64,000 nucleotides of DNA from Microscillaceae bacterium (GTDB lineage Bacteria; Bacteroidota; Bacteroidia; Cytophagales; Microscillaceae): assembly GCA_011390205.1 (NCBI GenBank), contig JAABSX010000001.1:124001-188000 (forward strand), in the 5' to 3' direction. Of this stretch, positions 35,865 through 44,501 are shown one piece after another. Made by a program: the position numbers and the translations under genes. Within the stretch, counting starts at the first letter, position 1. Each line of letters starts with the position of its first letter. The notes under the pieces are model-generated. The model saw only the letters and a list, made by a program, of their open reading frames with translations, was not told the origin of the DNA and did no database searches.

Positions 35865-36632
35865 TTATTCAAACACGTACTTAATCTCTTTCAGTGCATA
35901 GGTTTTAACAGTTTCATTTTGATGAGCTACTTGTAATTTTCCGTAACTGTCTATGCCTACAATCTTGCAGAGATGCCGTTCTTGGTCAATTTCATATGTA
36001 TGCCAGTCATCAAAACGAAATAATAATGCAAGATAATCATTTTTTATTACATCTAAAAAGCCTTGCCTGAGTCGGTGATATTCTTGGTCTAAAATTACTA
36101 AAAATGCTTTTAAAACCTTTTCTAATTCGTAACTTTGCCCCGTCAAGTTTTTTAGAGAAGTGGCAAGAGGAGATTCAAAATCGGTCTGATTAATATTAAT
36201 GCCAATACCTACAATGCTATGCTGCAAGCATCTCTTGTGTAATGTGTTTTCTATCAAAATACCAGACACTTTTTTTTCTTGCACCAGCACATCATTTGGC
36301 CACTTAATAGCAACGTTATTTTTGGGGCAGTATTGGCTGATAAAGCGTTGAATTGCAATGGCTACGGACATACTAAGGTAAAATTGCTGTTCTATCCTGA
36401 GAAAGTGAGGCTTCAATATCACAGAAAAAGTGAGATTCTGACCATAGGCAGCTTCCCAGGTATTTCCCATTTGTCCCCGACCTGCCACTTGTCTTTCGGT
36501 ATAGATGACAGCCCCTTCTACGGCGTCTCCTTTTTCTATAATGGAGCGAGCCTCGAGATTGGTGGAAAGACATTTTGGCAGATTAATAAACTTTTGCCCG
36601 ATTATTAATGTATTGAGTACGAAGTTATCCAA
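35865..36632 (-). CDS. birA: biotin--[acetyl-CoA-carboxylase] ligase
   Basis: A 255-residue biotin protein ligase without the N-terminal DNA-binding domain of E. coli BirA, so it is a ligase only. The biotin/AMP loop is VAGRGQMGNTWEA (about residues 48-60), with KWPNDVLV and KVSGILIE as further contacts. It attaches biotin to the carrier lysine of acetyl-CoA carboxylase and similar enzymes. It is transcribed divergently from rsfS with only 34 bp between the start codons, the usual order in Bacteroidota. Confidence 0.94.
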   Translation of the reverse strand: MDNFVLNTLIIGQKFINLPKCLSTNLEARSIIEKGDAVEGAVIYTERQVAGRGQMGNTWEAAYGQNLTFSVILKPHFLRIEQQFYLSMSVAIAIQRFISQYCPKNNVAIKWPNDVLVQEKKVSGILIENTLHKRCLQHSIVGIGININQTDFESPLATSLKNLTGQSYELEKVLKAFLVILDQEYHRLRQGFLDVIKNDYLALLFRFDDWHTYEIDQERHLCKIVGIDSYGKLQVAHQNETVKTYALKEIKYVFE

Positions 36633-36666
36633 ATTTTTTTTATTTTTACGGTTTAAACAAGATTAC

Positions 36667-37068
36667 ATGAGCAAAAACAAATCCATTCATAATTCTAAAA
36701 CCCTCAGTGAGCTCGTAGCTCAAGGTATGCTAGAAAAAAAAGCCCAAGACGTTATCATCATGGATTTGCGCAAAATTAATCAAGCCATTGCAGATTTTTT
36801 CGTAATTGCCTCTGGTAATTCTGTCACACAAGTAGATGCCATCACAGACTCCATAGAGGAGATGGTCTATAAACAAATCCAAGAATCAGCCTGGCGAAAG
36901 GAAGGCAAAGAAAATAAAGAGTGGATTCTGCTAGATTATGTGAGTGTAGTAGCGCATATTTTCCGAAAAGACAGGCGTGAGTTTTATGCCCTCGAAGACC
37001 TCTGGGGCGATGCCATCATCACACATCTTAACCCAGAGACTGCCGAAGAAATAACCAAAACAAAGTAG
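36667..37068 (+). CDS. rsfS: ribosome silencing factor RsfS
   Basis: The frame is open upstream but the ATG at 36667 gives the standard protein of 133 residues. The fold markers are LSELVAQGMLEKKAQDVIIM, ADFFVIASGNSVTQVDAI and WILLDYVSVVAHIF. RsfS binds ribosomal protein uL14 and keeps the subunits apart when nutrients are scarce. It is the first gene of a plus-strand operon with ftsH, a LUD gene, lpxH and a further gene. Confidence 0.94.
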   Translation: MSKNKSIHNSKTLSELVAQGMLEKKAQDVIIMDLRKINQAIADFFVIASGNSVTQVDAITDSIEEMVYKQIQESAWRKEGKENKEWILLDYVSVVAHIFRKDRREFYALEDLWGDAIITHLNPETAEEITKTK

Positions 37069-37142
37069 AGTGCTTAAGCGTTATTAGGCATTAAAATTTT
37101 TCCAGAATAGAAATATACAATCCCGAATAAAGTCCACAGAAA

Positions 37143-39248
37143 ATGAGTGAAAACGAAAATAATAGTAGTCCAAACAAAAAGAAGAATCTGTTGCCCAATA
37201 AACCTCCTCAACGCTCTAGTTATCAGTTCTGGCTCATTGTAGGGCTTGTAGTATTGATTATAGGCGTGGTCTATATTAGTAAGATGAACTCTGCGATTAG
37301 CACAAGCCGCAAAGATTTTGAGGAAATGCTCTCCACCAAAAGTGTAGAAGATGTCAAACTCATCAACGATAGACTGGTGGAAATTACACTCACCCCTGAA
37401 GCCTTAGAAAAAAAGCAATACCGTGAAAAACTCTTAGAGCACCGCTCACCACTTTCTATACGTCAAGGGCCTCACTTTCAGTTTTATACCAATGCAGAGG
37501 TTTTTGATAAAAGATTTGAAGAGTCACAAAAAAGCATTCCTGAAGACGAAAGAATCGGGTATAAATCTGAGCCACGCTCCGACATGACCAATTACATCCT
37601 AAACTGGGGCATTTTGTTCTTGATGCTCTTCGGATTATGGTTTTTGATGCGCCGCATGGCAGGCGGAGGCGGCCCTGGTGGTCAGATATTCAATATCGGT
37701 AAATCTCGTGCGGCTCTTTTCGATGCTGAGAGTAAGGTCAAAATCACTTTTAATGATGTGGCAGGGCTAGATGAAGCCAAAGAAGAAATCAAAGAAATTG
37801 TCGATTTTCTTAAGAATCCTTCTAAATACACCAATTTAGGGGGCAAAATACCTAAAGGAGCACTTTTGATAGGCCCTCCAGGCACAGGCAAGACACTTCT
37901 CGCCAAAGCTGTTGCGGGTGAAGCTGCCGTACCATTTTTCTCTCTTTCAGGTTCTGATTTTGTGGAGATGTTTGTAGGTGTGGGTGCTGCCCGTGTACGT
38001 GATCTATTCAAGCAAGCCAAAGAAAAAGCACCTTGTATTGTGTTTATAGATGAGATAGATGCCATCGGGCGATCAAGAGGGCGTGGGCAAATGCCTGGCT
38101 CTAATGATGAGCGTGAAAATACACTTAATTCACTGCTTGTAGAAATGGATGGCTTTTCTACAGATTCAGGCGTGATTATTTTGGCTGCCACCAACCGCCC
38201 CGATGTGCTTGACTCGGCGCTCATGCGTCCAGGTCGTTTTGATAGACAAATTAGCATTGACAAGCCTGACATCATAGGGCGTGAGGCCATTTTTAAAGTA
38301 CACCTTGAGCCTCTCAAACTAAGCGAAGATGTGGATCCTAAGAAATTGGCTGCCCAGACACCAGGTTTTGCAGGTGCAGAGATTGCTAATGTCTGCAATG
38401 AAGCAGCACTCATCGCAGCAAGACATAATAAAAAAGCAGTGGAAATGCAGGATTTTCAGGATGCTATGGACAGAGTTATCGGGGGGTTAGAGAAGAAAAA
38501 TAAACTCATCTCTCCTGAAGAAAAGAAAACAGTAGCTTACCACGAAGCAGGACACGCTATAGCAGGGTGGTTCTTAGAGCATGCTGACCCCTTGGTGAAG
38601 GTGAGCATCGTACCAAGAGGAATTGCCGCATTGGGCTATGCACAGTATTTGCCCAAAGAGCGGTTCTTGAATACTCAAGACCAAATGATGGACGAAATGT
38701 GCATGACCTTTGGCGGACGTGCCGCAGAAGATATTATTTTTGGTAAAATCTCCACAGGCGCTTTGAGTGATTTGGAGAGAATTACAAAGATGGCTTACAG
38801 CATCGTAACTGTATTCGGAATGAATGAACGTGTAGGAAATCTCTCGTTTTATGACTCTAAGCAGTCAGAGTATGCCTTCACAAAACCTTACTCAGACCAC
38901 ACGGCAATGGTGATAGATGAAGAAGTCAAAAAGATTGTGCAAGAGTGCTATGAACGCACCAAAAAATTACTTCAAGAAAAACGTAAGGAACTAGAAACCA
39001 TCGCCCAAGAGCTGCTCGACAAAGAAATCTTGTTTCAATATGATTTGGAGAGGCTCATCGGTAAAAGACCTTTTGAAGAAGAAACCTCTTATGAAGCATA
39101 TATGAACTCTTCTCCAAAAGATAAAAACGGCAGTGCAGAGCTGAATGTAGCCAAACTTGAAGAAAAAATTGAGAATGGAGCAAGCCCTGAAAAGATAAAT
39201 CTTGAAAAAACTGCACCTTCTTCTGAGAGTAAGCCTTCAGAAAATTAG
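37143..39248 (+). CDS. ftsH: ATP-dependent zinc metalloprotease FtsH
   Basis: A 701-residue membrane protease. Two membrane helices (about residues 28-46 and 150-168) flank a periplasmic domain. The AAA module has Walker A GPPGTGKT at 244-251 and Walker [13 protein letters not shown], with the second region of homology [20 protein letters not shown]. The zinc site is HEAGH at 467-471. It degrades unfolded and short-lived membrane and cytoplasmic proteins, often including the LpxC enzyme in other bacteria, which fits its closeness to lpxH. The C-terminal 60 residues are low-complexity and acidic/Lys-rich. Confidence 0.98.
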   Translation: MSENENNSSPNKKKNLLPNKPPQRSSYQFWLIVGLVVLIIGVVYISKMNSAISTSRKDFEEMLSTKSVEDVKLINDRLVEITLTPEALEKKQYREKLLEHRSPLSIRQGPHFQFYTNAEVFDKRFEESQKSIPEDERIGYKSEPRSDMTNYILNWGILFLMLFGLWFLMRRMAGGGGPGGQIFNIGKSRAALFDAESKVKITFNDVAGLDEAKEEIKEIVDFLKNPSKYTNLGGKIPKGALLIGPPGTGKTLLAKAVAGEAAVPFFSLSGSDFVEMFVGVGAARVRDLFKQAKEKAPCIVFIDEIDAIGRSRGRGQMPGSNDERENTLNSLLVEMDGFSTDSGVIILAATNRPDVLDSALMRPGRFDRQISIDKPDIIGREAIFKVHLEPLKLSEDVDPKKLAAQTPGFAGAEIANVCNEAALIAARHNKKAVEMQDFQDAMDRVIGGLEKKNKLISPEEKKTVAYHEAGHAIAGWFLEHADPLVKVSIVPRGIAALGYAQYLPKERFLNTQDQMMDEMCMTFGGRAAEDIIFGKISTGALSDLERITKMAYSIVTVFGMNERVGNLSFYDSKQSEYAFTKPYSDHTAMVIDEEVKKIVQECYERTKKLLQEKRKELETIAQELLDKEILFQYDLERLIGKRPFEEETSYEAYMNSSPKDKNGSAELNVAKLEEKIENGASPEKINLEKTAPSSESKPSEN

Positions 39249-39266
39249 TCATAAGAAGAAAACTTC

Positions 39267-39944
39267 ATGACAAGCAGAGAAAATATTTTAGGACGCATCA
39301 GAGAAGCTCAAGAAGCCTCAGTGCCAAAAGCGAAAATGCATAAGCCTGACTTTATGGCAGACATTTACGTAAACTCCCCCGAGAATCATATAGAAGTTAT
39401 CTTCGCAGAAAACTTCAAAAAAAATCGGGGGATTTTTTTTTATGCCGAAGACGTAGAAATAGGTTTATATACCCTGAAATCTTTTTTGGAAAAGCAGCAG
39501 ATAGAAAAAATATTTGTCGAGGATGGGTATCTAAGGGTATTGTGTAAGGTCGCAGGTATTGAATATCAAAGCCCAGAAACCGAAGAAGTCCTTACCACAA
39601 GCGATGCCGTATTGTCTATGTGTGATGTGCTGATAGCACGCACAGGCGGAATATTGCTTGCTCCCACATATACAGCCACTCTTCAGAAAACATCTTCAGC
39701 CCAAAAGCACATTGTTTGGGCCTTTACTTCACAGCTTGTGTATGATACACAAAGTGCACTTCTTGTGAGCAAAGAAAAATACGAACATCGTTTGCCGCCT
39801 TTGCTCACCTTGTTGCATGAGGGGCATTCTTCCTTGTATTTACTGAACCCTGTGCTGTCTGATACTACTGTTTACCCACGCCAAGAGATTATTTTATTCT
39901 TAATTGATGATATTAGAGAAGAATTTTCAAATCCCTCCCAATAA
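39267..39944 (+). CDS. LUD-domain (LutC/YkgG-like) protein
   Basis: A 225-residue protein with the LUD fold. Markers are the start MTSRENILGRIREA, the block TTSDAVLSMCDVLIARTGGILL and GHSSLYLLNPVLSDTTVYP. In lactate utilisation, LutC is one of three subunits, but lutA and lutB are absent here. A gene at this position is common in Bacteroidota between ftsH and lpxH, so the role may be unrelated to lactate. The stop overlaps the lpxH start region by 38 bp, so translation is probably coupled. Confidence 0.85.
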   Translation: MTSRENILGRIREAQEASVPKAKMHKPDFMADIYVNSPENHIEVIFAENFKKNRGIFFYAEDVEIGLYTLKSFLEKQQIEKIFVEDGYLRVLCKVAGIEYQSPETEEVLTTSDAVLSMCDVLIARTGGILLAPTYTATLQKTSSAQKHIVWAFTSQLVYDTQSALLVSKEKYEHRLPPLLTLLHEGHSSLYLLNPVLSDTTVYPRQEIILFLIDDIREEFSNPSQ

Positions 39945-40704
39945 AAAGATTTTTTTTGCTTCTGATTTTCATCTAGGAGCACCCAGCTATGCACAAAGCC
40001 GTGCTAGAGAGCAAAAAATCGTTCATTGGCTGGATGAGATACAGCCCGAAGCCGCTGCTATTTTTTTGGTGGGAGATATTTTCGATTTTTGGTTCGAGTA
40101 CAAGCATGCCATCCCGAAGGGTTTTATCAGGTTACAAGGGAAATTGGCCCAGATAACAGATGCAGGCATTCCTGTTGTTTTTTTTGTGGGAAACCACGAT
40201 ATGTGGATGTTTGACTACTTCACCCAAGAGCTAGGCATTCCTATCTACCAAAAGCCACAAAGCTGGACATTCAATGGTAAAAAAATTTTGATAGGGCACG
40301 GAGATGGGCTAGGGCCAGGAGATTACACTTACAAATTCCTCAAAAAAATATTCCGAAATCGCCTTTGTCAATGGCTATTTGCAAGATTACACCCCAACTT
40401 TGGTGTTGGCTTGGCTTCTTTTTTATCTCGCAGAAGCCGTGCGAAAAACATGAAAAAGCAGGTGGATGAAAAGTTTTTGGGAGAAAAAGAATGGCTCGTA
40501 CAGTTTTGTAAGCAGCAAGAGCTGACAGAACACCATGATTATTATATTTTTGGACACAGACATCTGCCACTTGATATAGAAATTAACCCAGAAAGCCGTT
40601 ATATCAATCTAGGGGAGTGGCTTAGTTTTGATACATATGCTTCTTTTGATGGTCAAAAAGTAGAATTACGCAAATTTGAGGCTTCATCTCCCAAAAAGAT
40701 ATGA
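39907..40704 (+). CDS. lpxH: UDP-2,3-diacylglucosamine pyrophosphatase (LpxH-type)
   Basis: The ATG at 39907 is used, one codon after a TTG. The product has 265 residues. The calcineurin-like metal ligands are all visible: ASDFHLG, VGDIFDFWFEY, FFVGNHDMW, LIGHGDGLG and FGHRHLP. It cuts UDP-2,3-diacylglucosamine to lipid X and UMP in lipid A synthesis at the inner membrane. It overlaps the LUD gene before it and the next gene after it by four bases (ATGA). Confidence 0.93.
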   Translation: MILEKNFQIPPNKKIFFASDFHLGAPSYAQSRAREQKIVHWLDEIQPEAAAIFLVGDIFDFWFEYKHAIPKGFIRLQGKLAQITDAGIPVVFFVGNHDMWMFDYFTQELGIPIYQKPQSWTFNGKKILIGHGDGLGPGDYTYKFLKKIFRNRLCQWLFARLHPNFGVGLASFLSRRSRAKNMKKQVDEKFLGEKEWLVQFCKQQELTEHHDYYIFGHRHLPLDIEINPESRYINLGEWLSFDTYASFDGQKVELRKFEASSPKKI

Positions 40705-41513
40705 AATATTTTTACTTCGTTTTTTTATACCTTCTTATAAGCCATCAGATGATGGCTCAAAGTGTAGAGATTTTGAAAGCTACGGAGATTCCTCCGCACA
40801 CACAAATCTCTCAAGACCGCAAAGGGCAGCTATACCTAAGCAATCAAAGTGCTACAGTGTATCGCTTGGATAGTGCTGGCACACCTGACCTTATCTACGC
40901 CCCCGAGCGGGTGGCAGAGGTTAGTAATTTAGAGGCACAATCAGGTTTGCGTATATTTTTGTTTTATCGAGAGCAGCAATCCTATACTTTTTTAGATAGA
41001 TTTTTGACATTTAAAAGCCAGCATTACCTTCCGCAAGATGAAATAGGCTTTGCCCAAGCCCTCACATTGAGTGCAGATAACAACCTCTGGATATTTGACA
41101 ACTCTCGGTTTAGCCTTAAAAAATACAATCCTCAAGCCAATTTTGTATTGATAGATACTCCCTTAGACTTGATATTAGATTTTAAGAACTATGCCATTAC
41201 ACAGATGAGAGAGTATCAGAACAGGCTGTATATGCTCAATGACAAGAAAGAAATCCTTGTGTTTGATAATTTAGGAAACTTTCAAGAATCTTTGGTTACG
41301 AAGGGCTGGCGATTTTTTGGCTTTCACAAAGAAAATATTTTTGGGATTACAGAAGGAAAACTAAACCTGATAGACCTCTACAAAGACCAAGAATCACGTA
41401 GCTTTGCACTTCCCGAAGGGATTGACTGGGAATATATCTTGCCATCAAAAGACGAAAAGCAATGGATTGGTTTTGATGCCCATAAAATGTATGTGCTTAC
41501 ATTCGCTGATTAA
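40701..41513 (+). CDS. exported beta-propeller-like protein of unknown function
   Basis: A 270-residue protein with a signal peptide (ending MMAQ). The mature part has repeating strands with aromatic-acidic motifs such as ISQDRKGQLYLSNQ and LSADNNLWIFDNSRF, suggesting a beta-propeller. The start overlaps the lpxH stop (ATGA), so it is the last gene of the operon. I know of similar unnamed proteins next to lpxH in other Bacteroidota, but no function. It converges on the L,D-transpeptidase gene with only six bases between the stop codons. Confidence 0.7.
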   Translation: MKYFYFVFLYLLISHQMMAQSVEILKATEIPPHTQISQDRKGQLYLSNQSATVYRLDSAGTPDLIYAPERVAEVSNLEAQSGLRIFLFYREQQSYTFLDRFLTFKSQHYLPQDEIGFAQALTLSADNNLWIFDNSRFSLKKYNPQANFVLIDTPLDLILDFKNYAITQMREYQNRLYMLNDKKEILVFDNLGNFQESLVTKGWRFFGFHKENIFGITEGKLNLIDLYKDQESRSFALPEGIDWEYILPSKDEKQWIGFDAHKMYVLTFAD

Positions 41514-41519
41514 AAGCAG

Positions 41520-42425
41520 TTAACATCCTGATTTACAGATATATTCACCCTTAGAAGTAATGGTAATGTTGGGCAGTTTTTTACACTGATTAAAGAGTAA
41601 ATACCCATCTTTTAGCCCTTTCCAGAGGGAGATAAGCTGCGGTTTGTCGCTGTGTTTTTCTTTAAGTTTGTTAAAATTTTCTTCGGTGAGTTTTAGTGGA
41701 AAAATGGTGATGGGGATTTTCTTTTGACCAGCTGCCTTTGCATCTACAGCCATGAGGTAGAGTTCTTTGATTTTATCATCCGTAATCGGGATACAGCCCA
41801 CAGTTACGCAATCTCCGTGCACATAGATTTCACCTCCTATATTGCTTGTATCTCCTAAGATTTCATCTGAGCGGTTAGGATAATTGATTTTGAGGGATAA
41901 AAAATACTGGCTTTCAGGGTTAAAGCTGGTAAATCTGTAAAAGCCTTCGGGGATTTGCTTATCGCCTTCTTTTCTTTTAGGCCCTAGTTCGCCTGAGGTA
42001 TTGCAGATGTCAAATGTTTTGAGCAGCAGAAAAGCGGGTTTGTTTTTATCTCTTGCCCATACTTCTATGATTTTTTCTTCTTTGAATGCTCTAAAGTAAA
42101 GCTCTAGAGAGAATTCATCTAAGTTTTTTTCTTTGTAGAGTTTGTTGAGTACTTCTCTTTTCTCTTTATCAGCAGACTTCACCCTTTGTATTTTGAGCTG
42201 ATTGTCTTTGAAAGCAGAGGGGGCATACAGCTTGGCGATGGAGTCTGCCGCAGAAACTTTAGGCGTTTTATTTGTGTCTTGTACTGTATTTTCTTCTTCT
42301 TTTTCTGTGCTTTCTTCTACTTTTTCGCTTTTCGGCTTTGTCATCACTTTGCTACGGACAAACTCCAGGGCGAGGAGAGCAGAGACTACCAACAGTATAA
42401 TGAGTGTGATTCGTTGAGTTTTCAT
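41520..42425 (-). CDS. YafK-like L,D-transpeptidase family protein
   Basis: A 301-residue protein with an N-terminal signal anchor (about residues 7-22) and a Lys/Glu-rich linker. The catalytic domain (about 120-260) has the YafK-type motif VHGDCVTVGCIPITD, with the second Cys as nucleophile and His as base. Enzymes of this fold form or cut 3-3 links in peptidoglycan or detach bound lipoproteins. The exact reaction is not known for this branch. The C-terminus ends in a pair of Cys residues (ICKSGC), which might form a disulfide. Confidence 0.85.
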   Translation of the reverse strand: MKTQRITLIILLVVSALLALEFVRSKVMTKPKSEKVEESTEKEEENTVQDTNKTPKVSAADSIAKLYAPSAFKDNQLKIQRVKSADKEKREVLNKLYKEKNLDEFSLELYFRAFKEEKIIEVWARDKNKPAFLLLKTFDICNTSGELGPKRKEGDKQIPEGFYRFTSFNPESQYFLSLKINYPNRSDEILGDTSNIGGEIYVHGDCVTVGCIPITDDKIKELYLMAVDAKAAGQKKIPITIFPLKLTEENFNKLKEKHSDKPQLISLWKGLKDGYLLFNQCKKLPNITITSKGEYICKSGC

Positions 42426-42515
42426 AAATAGGCATCCAAAAATAGTAATTGATGAGGAAAGATACTAGGAATATCTGACTTTAGCAACTATCGGCCAATG
42501 AGTTTTGGAGATAAA

Positions 42516-42560
42516 TAGAGATGGTTTTTGAACCATTTTAGAATCCAAAAACCATCTCTA
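42516..42560. terminator. perfect 15-bp hairpin downstream of the SMP-30 gene
   Basis: TAGAGATGGTTTTTG (42516-42530) and its complement (42546-42560), 15-nt loop, seven bases past the stop of the SMP-30 gene on the minus strand. The following T run is weak (TTTATC), so the terminator call rests mainly on position and stem length. Confidence 0.55.
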
Positions 42561-42566
42561 CAGATT

Positions 42567-43526
42567 TTACCAGTGTTTCATAGGCAGACCTGCCACAGGT
42601 GAGCGAAAAGTAATCAGTTTATCCATTCCTAGTGAGCCCATATAGACCGTTTTGAGGTCTTCCCCCCCAAAATTGATGCTTGTAACAAGGGCAAGCTTCG
42701 AGCCTACACAAGACATCATGTGCATGGGAGTCATTTCACCTTTTTCTAGGGCTGCGAAGGCTGCTTCTAAGGCGGAATCATTAGGGTCTTCAAATACAGT
42801 GTGTGCTTCTTGTGTTTGTGCATCTATGATGATGAGTCCATTTCTGAGCACCGTAGTAACCCATACATTTCCCTCTACATCAAAAGCAAAGCCATCTATA
42901 GAAGCAGTATCTCCGAGAGATTCGGGTCCAAAAGTTTCTTTTTCACCCAAGCTTCCATCGGTATTTACAGGGAAGCGGGATATTTTGGCCGCCATGGTTT
43001 CGGCCACGTAGAGGTATTTTTCTTGGGCATCCAATCGGATTTCGTTTGTAAACATAATTCCGTCTCCTACGATTCTTGCTCCATTTTTATCTATCAAGAG
43101 GATGTGCCCGTCTGGCTGAGGGTCAGCGGCTGCCGCAAACCAAGGGTGTCTTCTTGCCGAAATCGCCACCCAAAGTCTGTCTTGGCTGTCCATAAACACA
43201 TAATTGGTAGGGCCTAAGGGTTCACCATTGAGGTTATCTAAGATGACTTCTGTGTTTCCTTCTCTGGTCATTTTCAGGATTTTGTTTTCTTGCCAATCTG
43301 CAAGGTATAGATTTCCCTCGCTATCCATTGCCATTCCGTTGGTTTCTCCAGATTTGCCAATATTTTCTTGGCTTCCATCAGGGTTAATTTTCGTAACGGC
43401 ATGCCTGTTGTCAGATACCCACAGTGTGCCATCTTTTTCGGCAAGCACACACTCAGGCCTGCTTAGATTTTCGCCACAAAAGGCAAGCTCGTCTAGGGTT
43501 AGTTTAAAGTCTTTTATCCAGCTCAT
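42567..43526 (-). CDS. SMP-30/gluconolactonase-family protein
   Basis: A 319-residue cytoplasmic six-bladed beta-propeller. Markers are PECVLAEKDGTLWVSDN, GMAMDSEGNLYLADWQEN, MFTNEIRLDAQEKYLYVAET, and DGFAFDVEGNVWVTTV. The acidic and Asn residues that bind the divalent metal in SMP-30 and gluconolactonase are at equivalent spots. It probably hydrolyses a sugar lactone, but the substrate is open. There is no signal peptide. The gene lies alone between a hairpin downstream and a decayed gene region upstream. Confidence 0.85.
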   Translation of the reverse strand: MSWIKDFKLTLDELAFCGENLSRPECVLAEKDGTLWVSDNRHAVTKINPDGSQENIGKSGETNGMAMDSEGNLYLADWQENKILKMTREGNTEVILDNLNGEPLGPTNYVFMDSQDRLWVAISARRHPWFAAAADPQPDGHILLIDKNGARIVGDGIMFTNEIRLDAQEKYLYVAETMAAKISRFPVNTDGSLGEKETFGPESLGDTASIDGFAFDVEGNVWVTTVLRNGLIIIDAQTQEAHTVFEDPNDSALEAAFAALEKGEMTPMHMMSCVGSKLALVTSINFGGEDLKTVYMGSLGMDKLITFRSPVAGLPMKHW

Positions 43527-43730
43527 TTCTTTGTTTGTTTATATAATTTATTTAATTCATAATATTTCCATAAAGCTACAAAAGATATTAGAAAGCTACA
43601 AAAATTTGAGAAAATGTGTGAGGCGTTCTTTTATGTAGGTTGAAAAATGATTCTCTGTTTTTTTATTTGGAATCTGTTTATTTTTTTATTATTTCTCAGA
43701 ATATTGATTCTGATAGTTTAACTTACAATT

Positions 43731-44442
43731 ATGAATTATTTACACTACATTCTCGCATTGTTTTTAGTAAGTATCTTAGCCAAGGCACAAGCCCAGACAG
43801 GCATAGGTCAGACAGCAGGGCAGATAGAGGTCAATGATGCCCTGGTGGTCAGGTCAAGGTGATACAAGATGAGCAAGTGTTAAAATATAAGGGCTCACCT
43901 TACATTACAAAGGATTGGCAGTCTATGGTGATTCACTTTAAGTCAGGTCTTGCTTATGAAGTAGCTTAGGGCAACTTTAATGTGCAATCTAATATGATAG
44001 AAGTGAAAAGAGGAGACGAAATCCATCAGTATGGTTCATATCTTGTGAAGGGCTTTGAGTTTTTAGTTACAGGTGCGTATTACTTAAGTGTATCAGCTTT
44101 TGCTCCTTCGGTACGATTGGGCTGGTCAGGTTTTGTAAAATTATTGGTGGATGGAGATGTGCAGCTTATGACAAAGTATGAAATAGAATTTAAAAAAGCC
44201 TATTACATACCTGCATTGGATGCTGGAGATAAGAGGGATGAACTTTTATTGAAAAGTGAAAACTATATGTATCGGGACAGTGAACTTATTATCATTCCTA
44301 AGAGTGAAAAAAATTCCTCGAACTTTTTGACAAAAACACAGCAAATGAACTGAGAGATTTAATAAACAAGGAGCGCTTCAATATTAAAAAAGAAGAAGAC
44401 CTTACTGAAATATTTCGGTACTTAGGCTCTGATACAAAGTAA
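43731..44442 (+). pseudogene. decayed exported-protein gene (two frameshifts, one stop)
   Basis: A signal peptide is coded from ATG 43731 (MNYLHYILALFLVSILAKA, cut near QAQ). The frame shifts near 43838-43842 within a C run; the new frame reads GGQVKVIQDEQVLKYKGS and meets a TAG at 43967-43969, but then continues in the same frame with GNFNVQSNMIEVKRGDE through 44305. A second one-base loss in an A run (44306-44313) moves to another frame (FLELFDKNTANELRDLIN) ending at TAA 44440-44442. The three parts read as one former secreted protein of about 235 residues. The family is unknown. Homopolymer sequencing errors could account for both shifts but not for the stop. Confidence 0.72.
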
Positions 44443-44444
44443 AT

Positions 44445-44482
44445 AAAAACCCCTCCAAACCTAAAAACTCAGAGGGGCTTTT
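44445..44482. terminator. bidirectional terminator hairpin
   Basis: CCCCTC (44450-44455) and GAGGGG (44472-44477), followed by four T after one C on the plus strand and five T on the minus strand. It serves the S41 protease gene and the converging decayed gene. Confidence 0.65.
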
Positions 44483-44501
44483 CATAATTATCCAAACATG
44501 T

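Noticed and set aside
37682-38413. 243-codon open frame antisense to ftsH
   Set aside because: Shadow of the conserved AAA domain; low-complexity composition and no start context.
43204-43638. 144-codon open frame across the SMP-30 start
   Set aside because: Antisense to a clear SMP-30 propeller; no recognisable protein.
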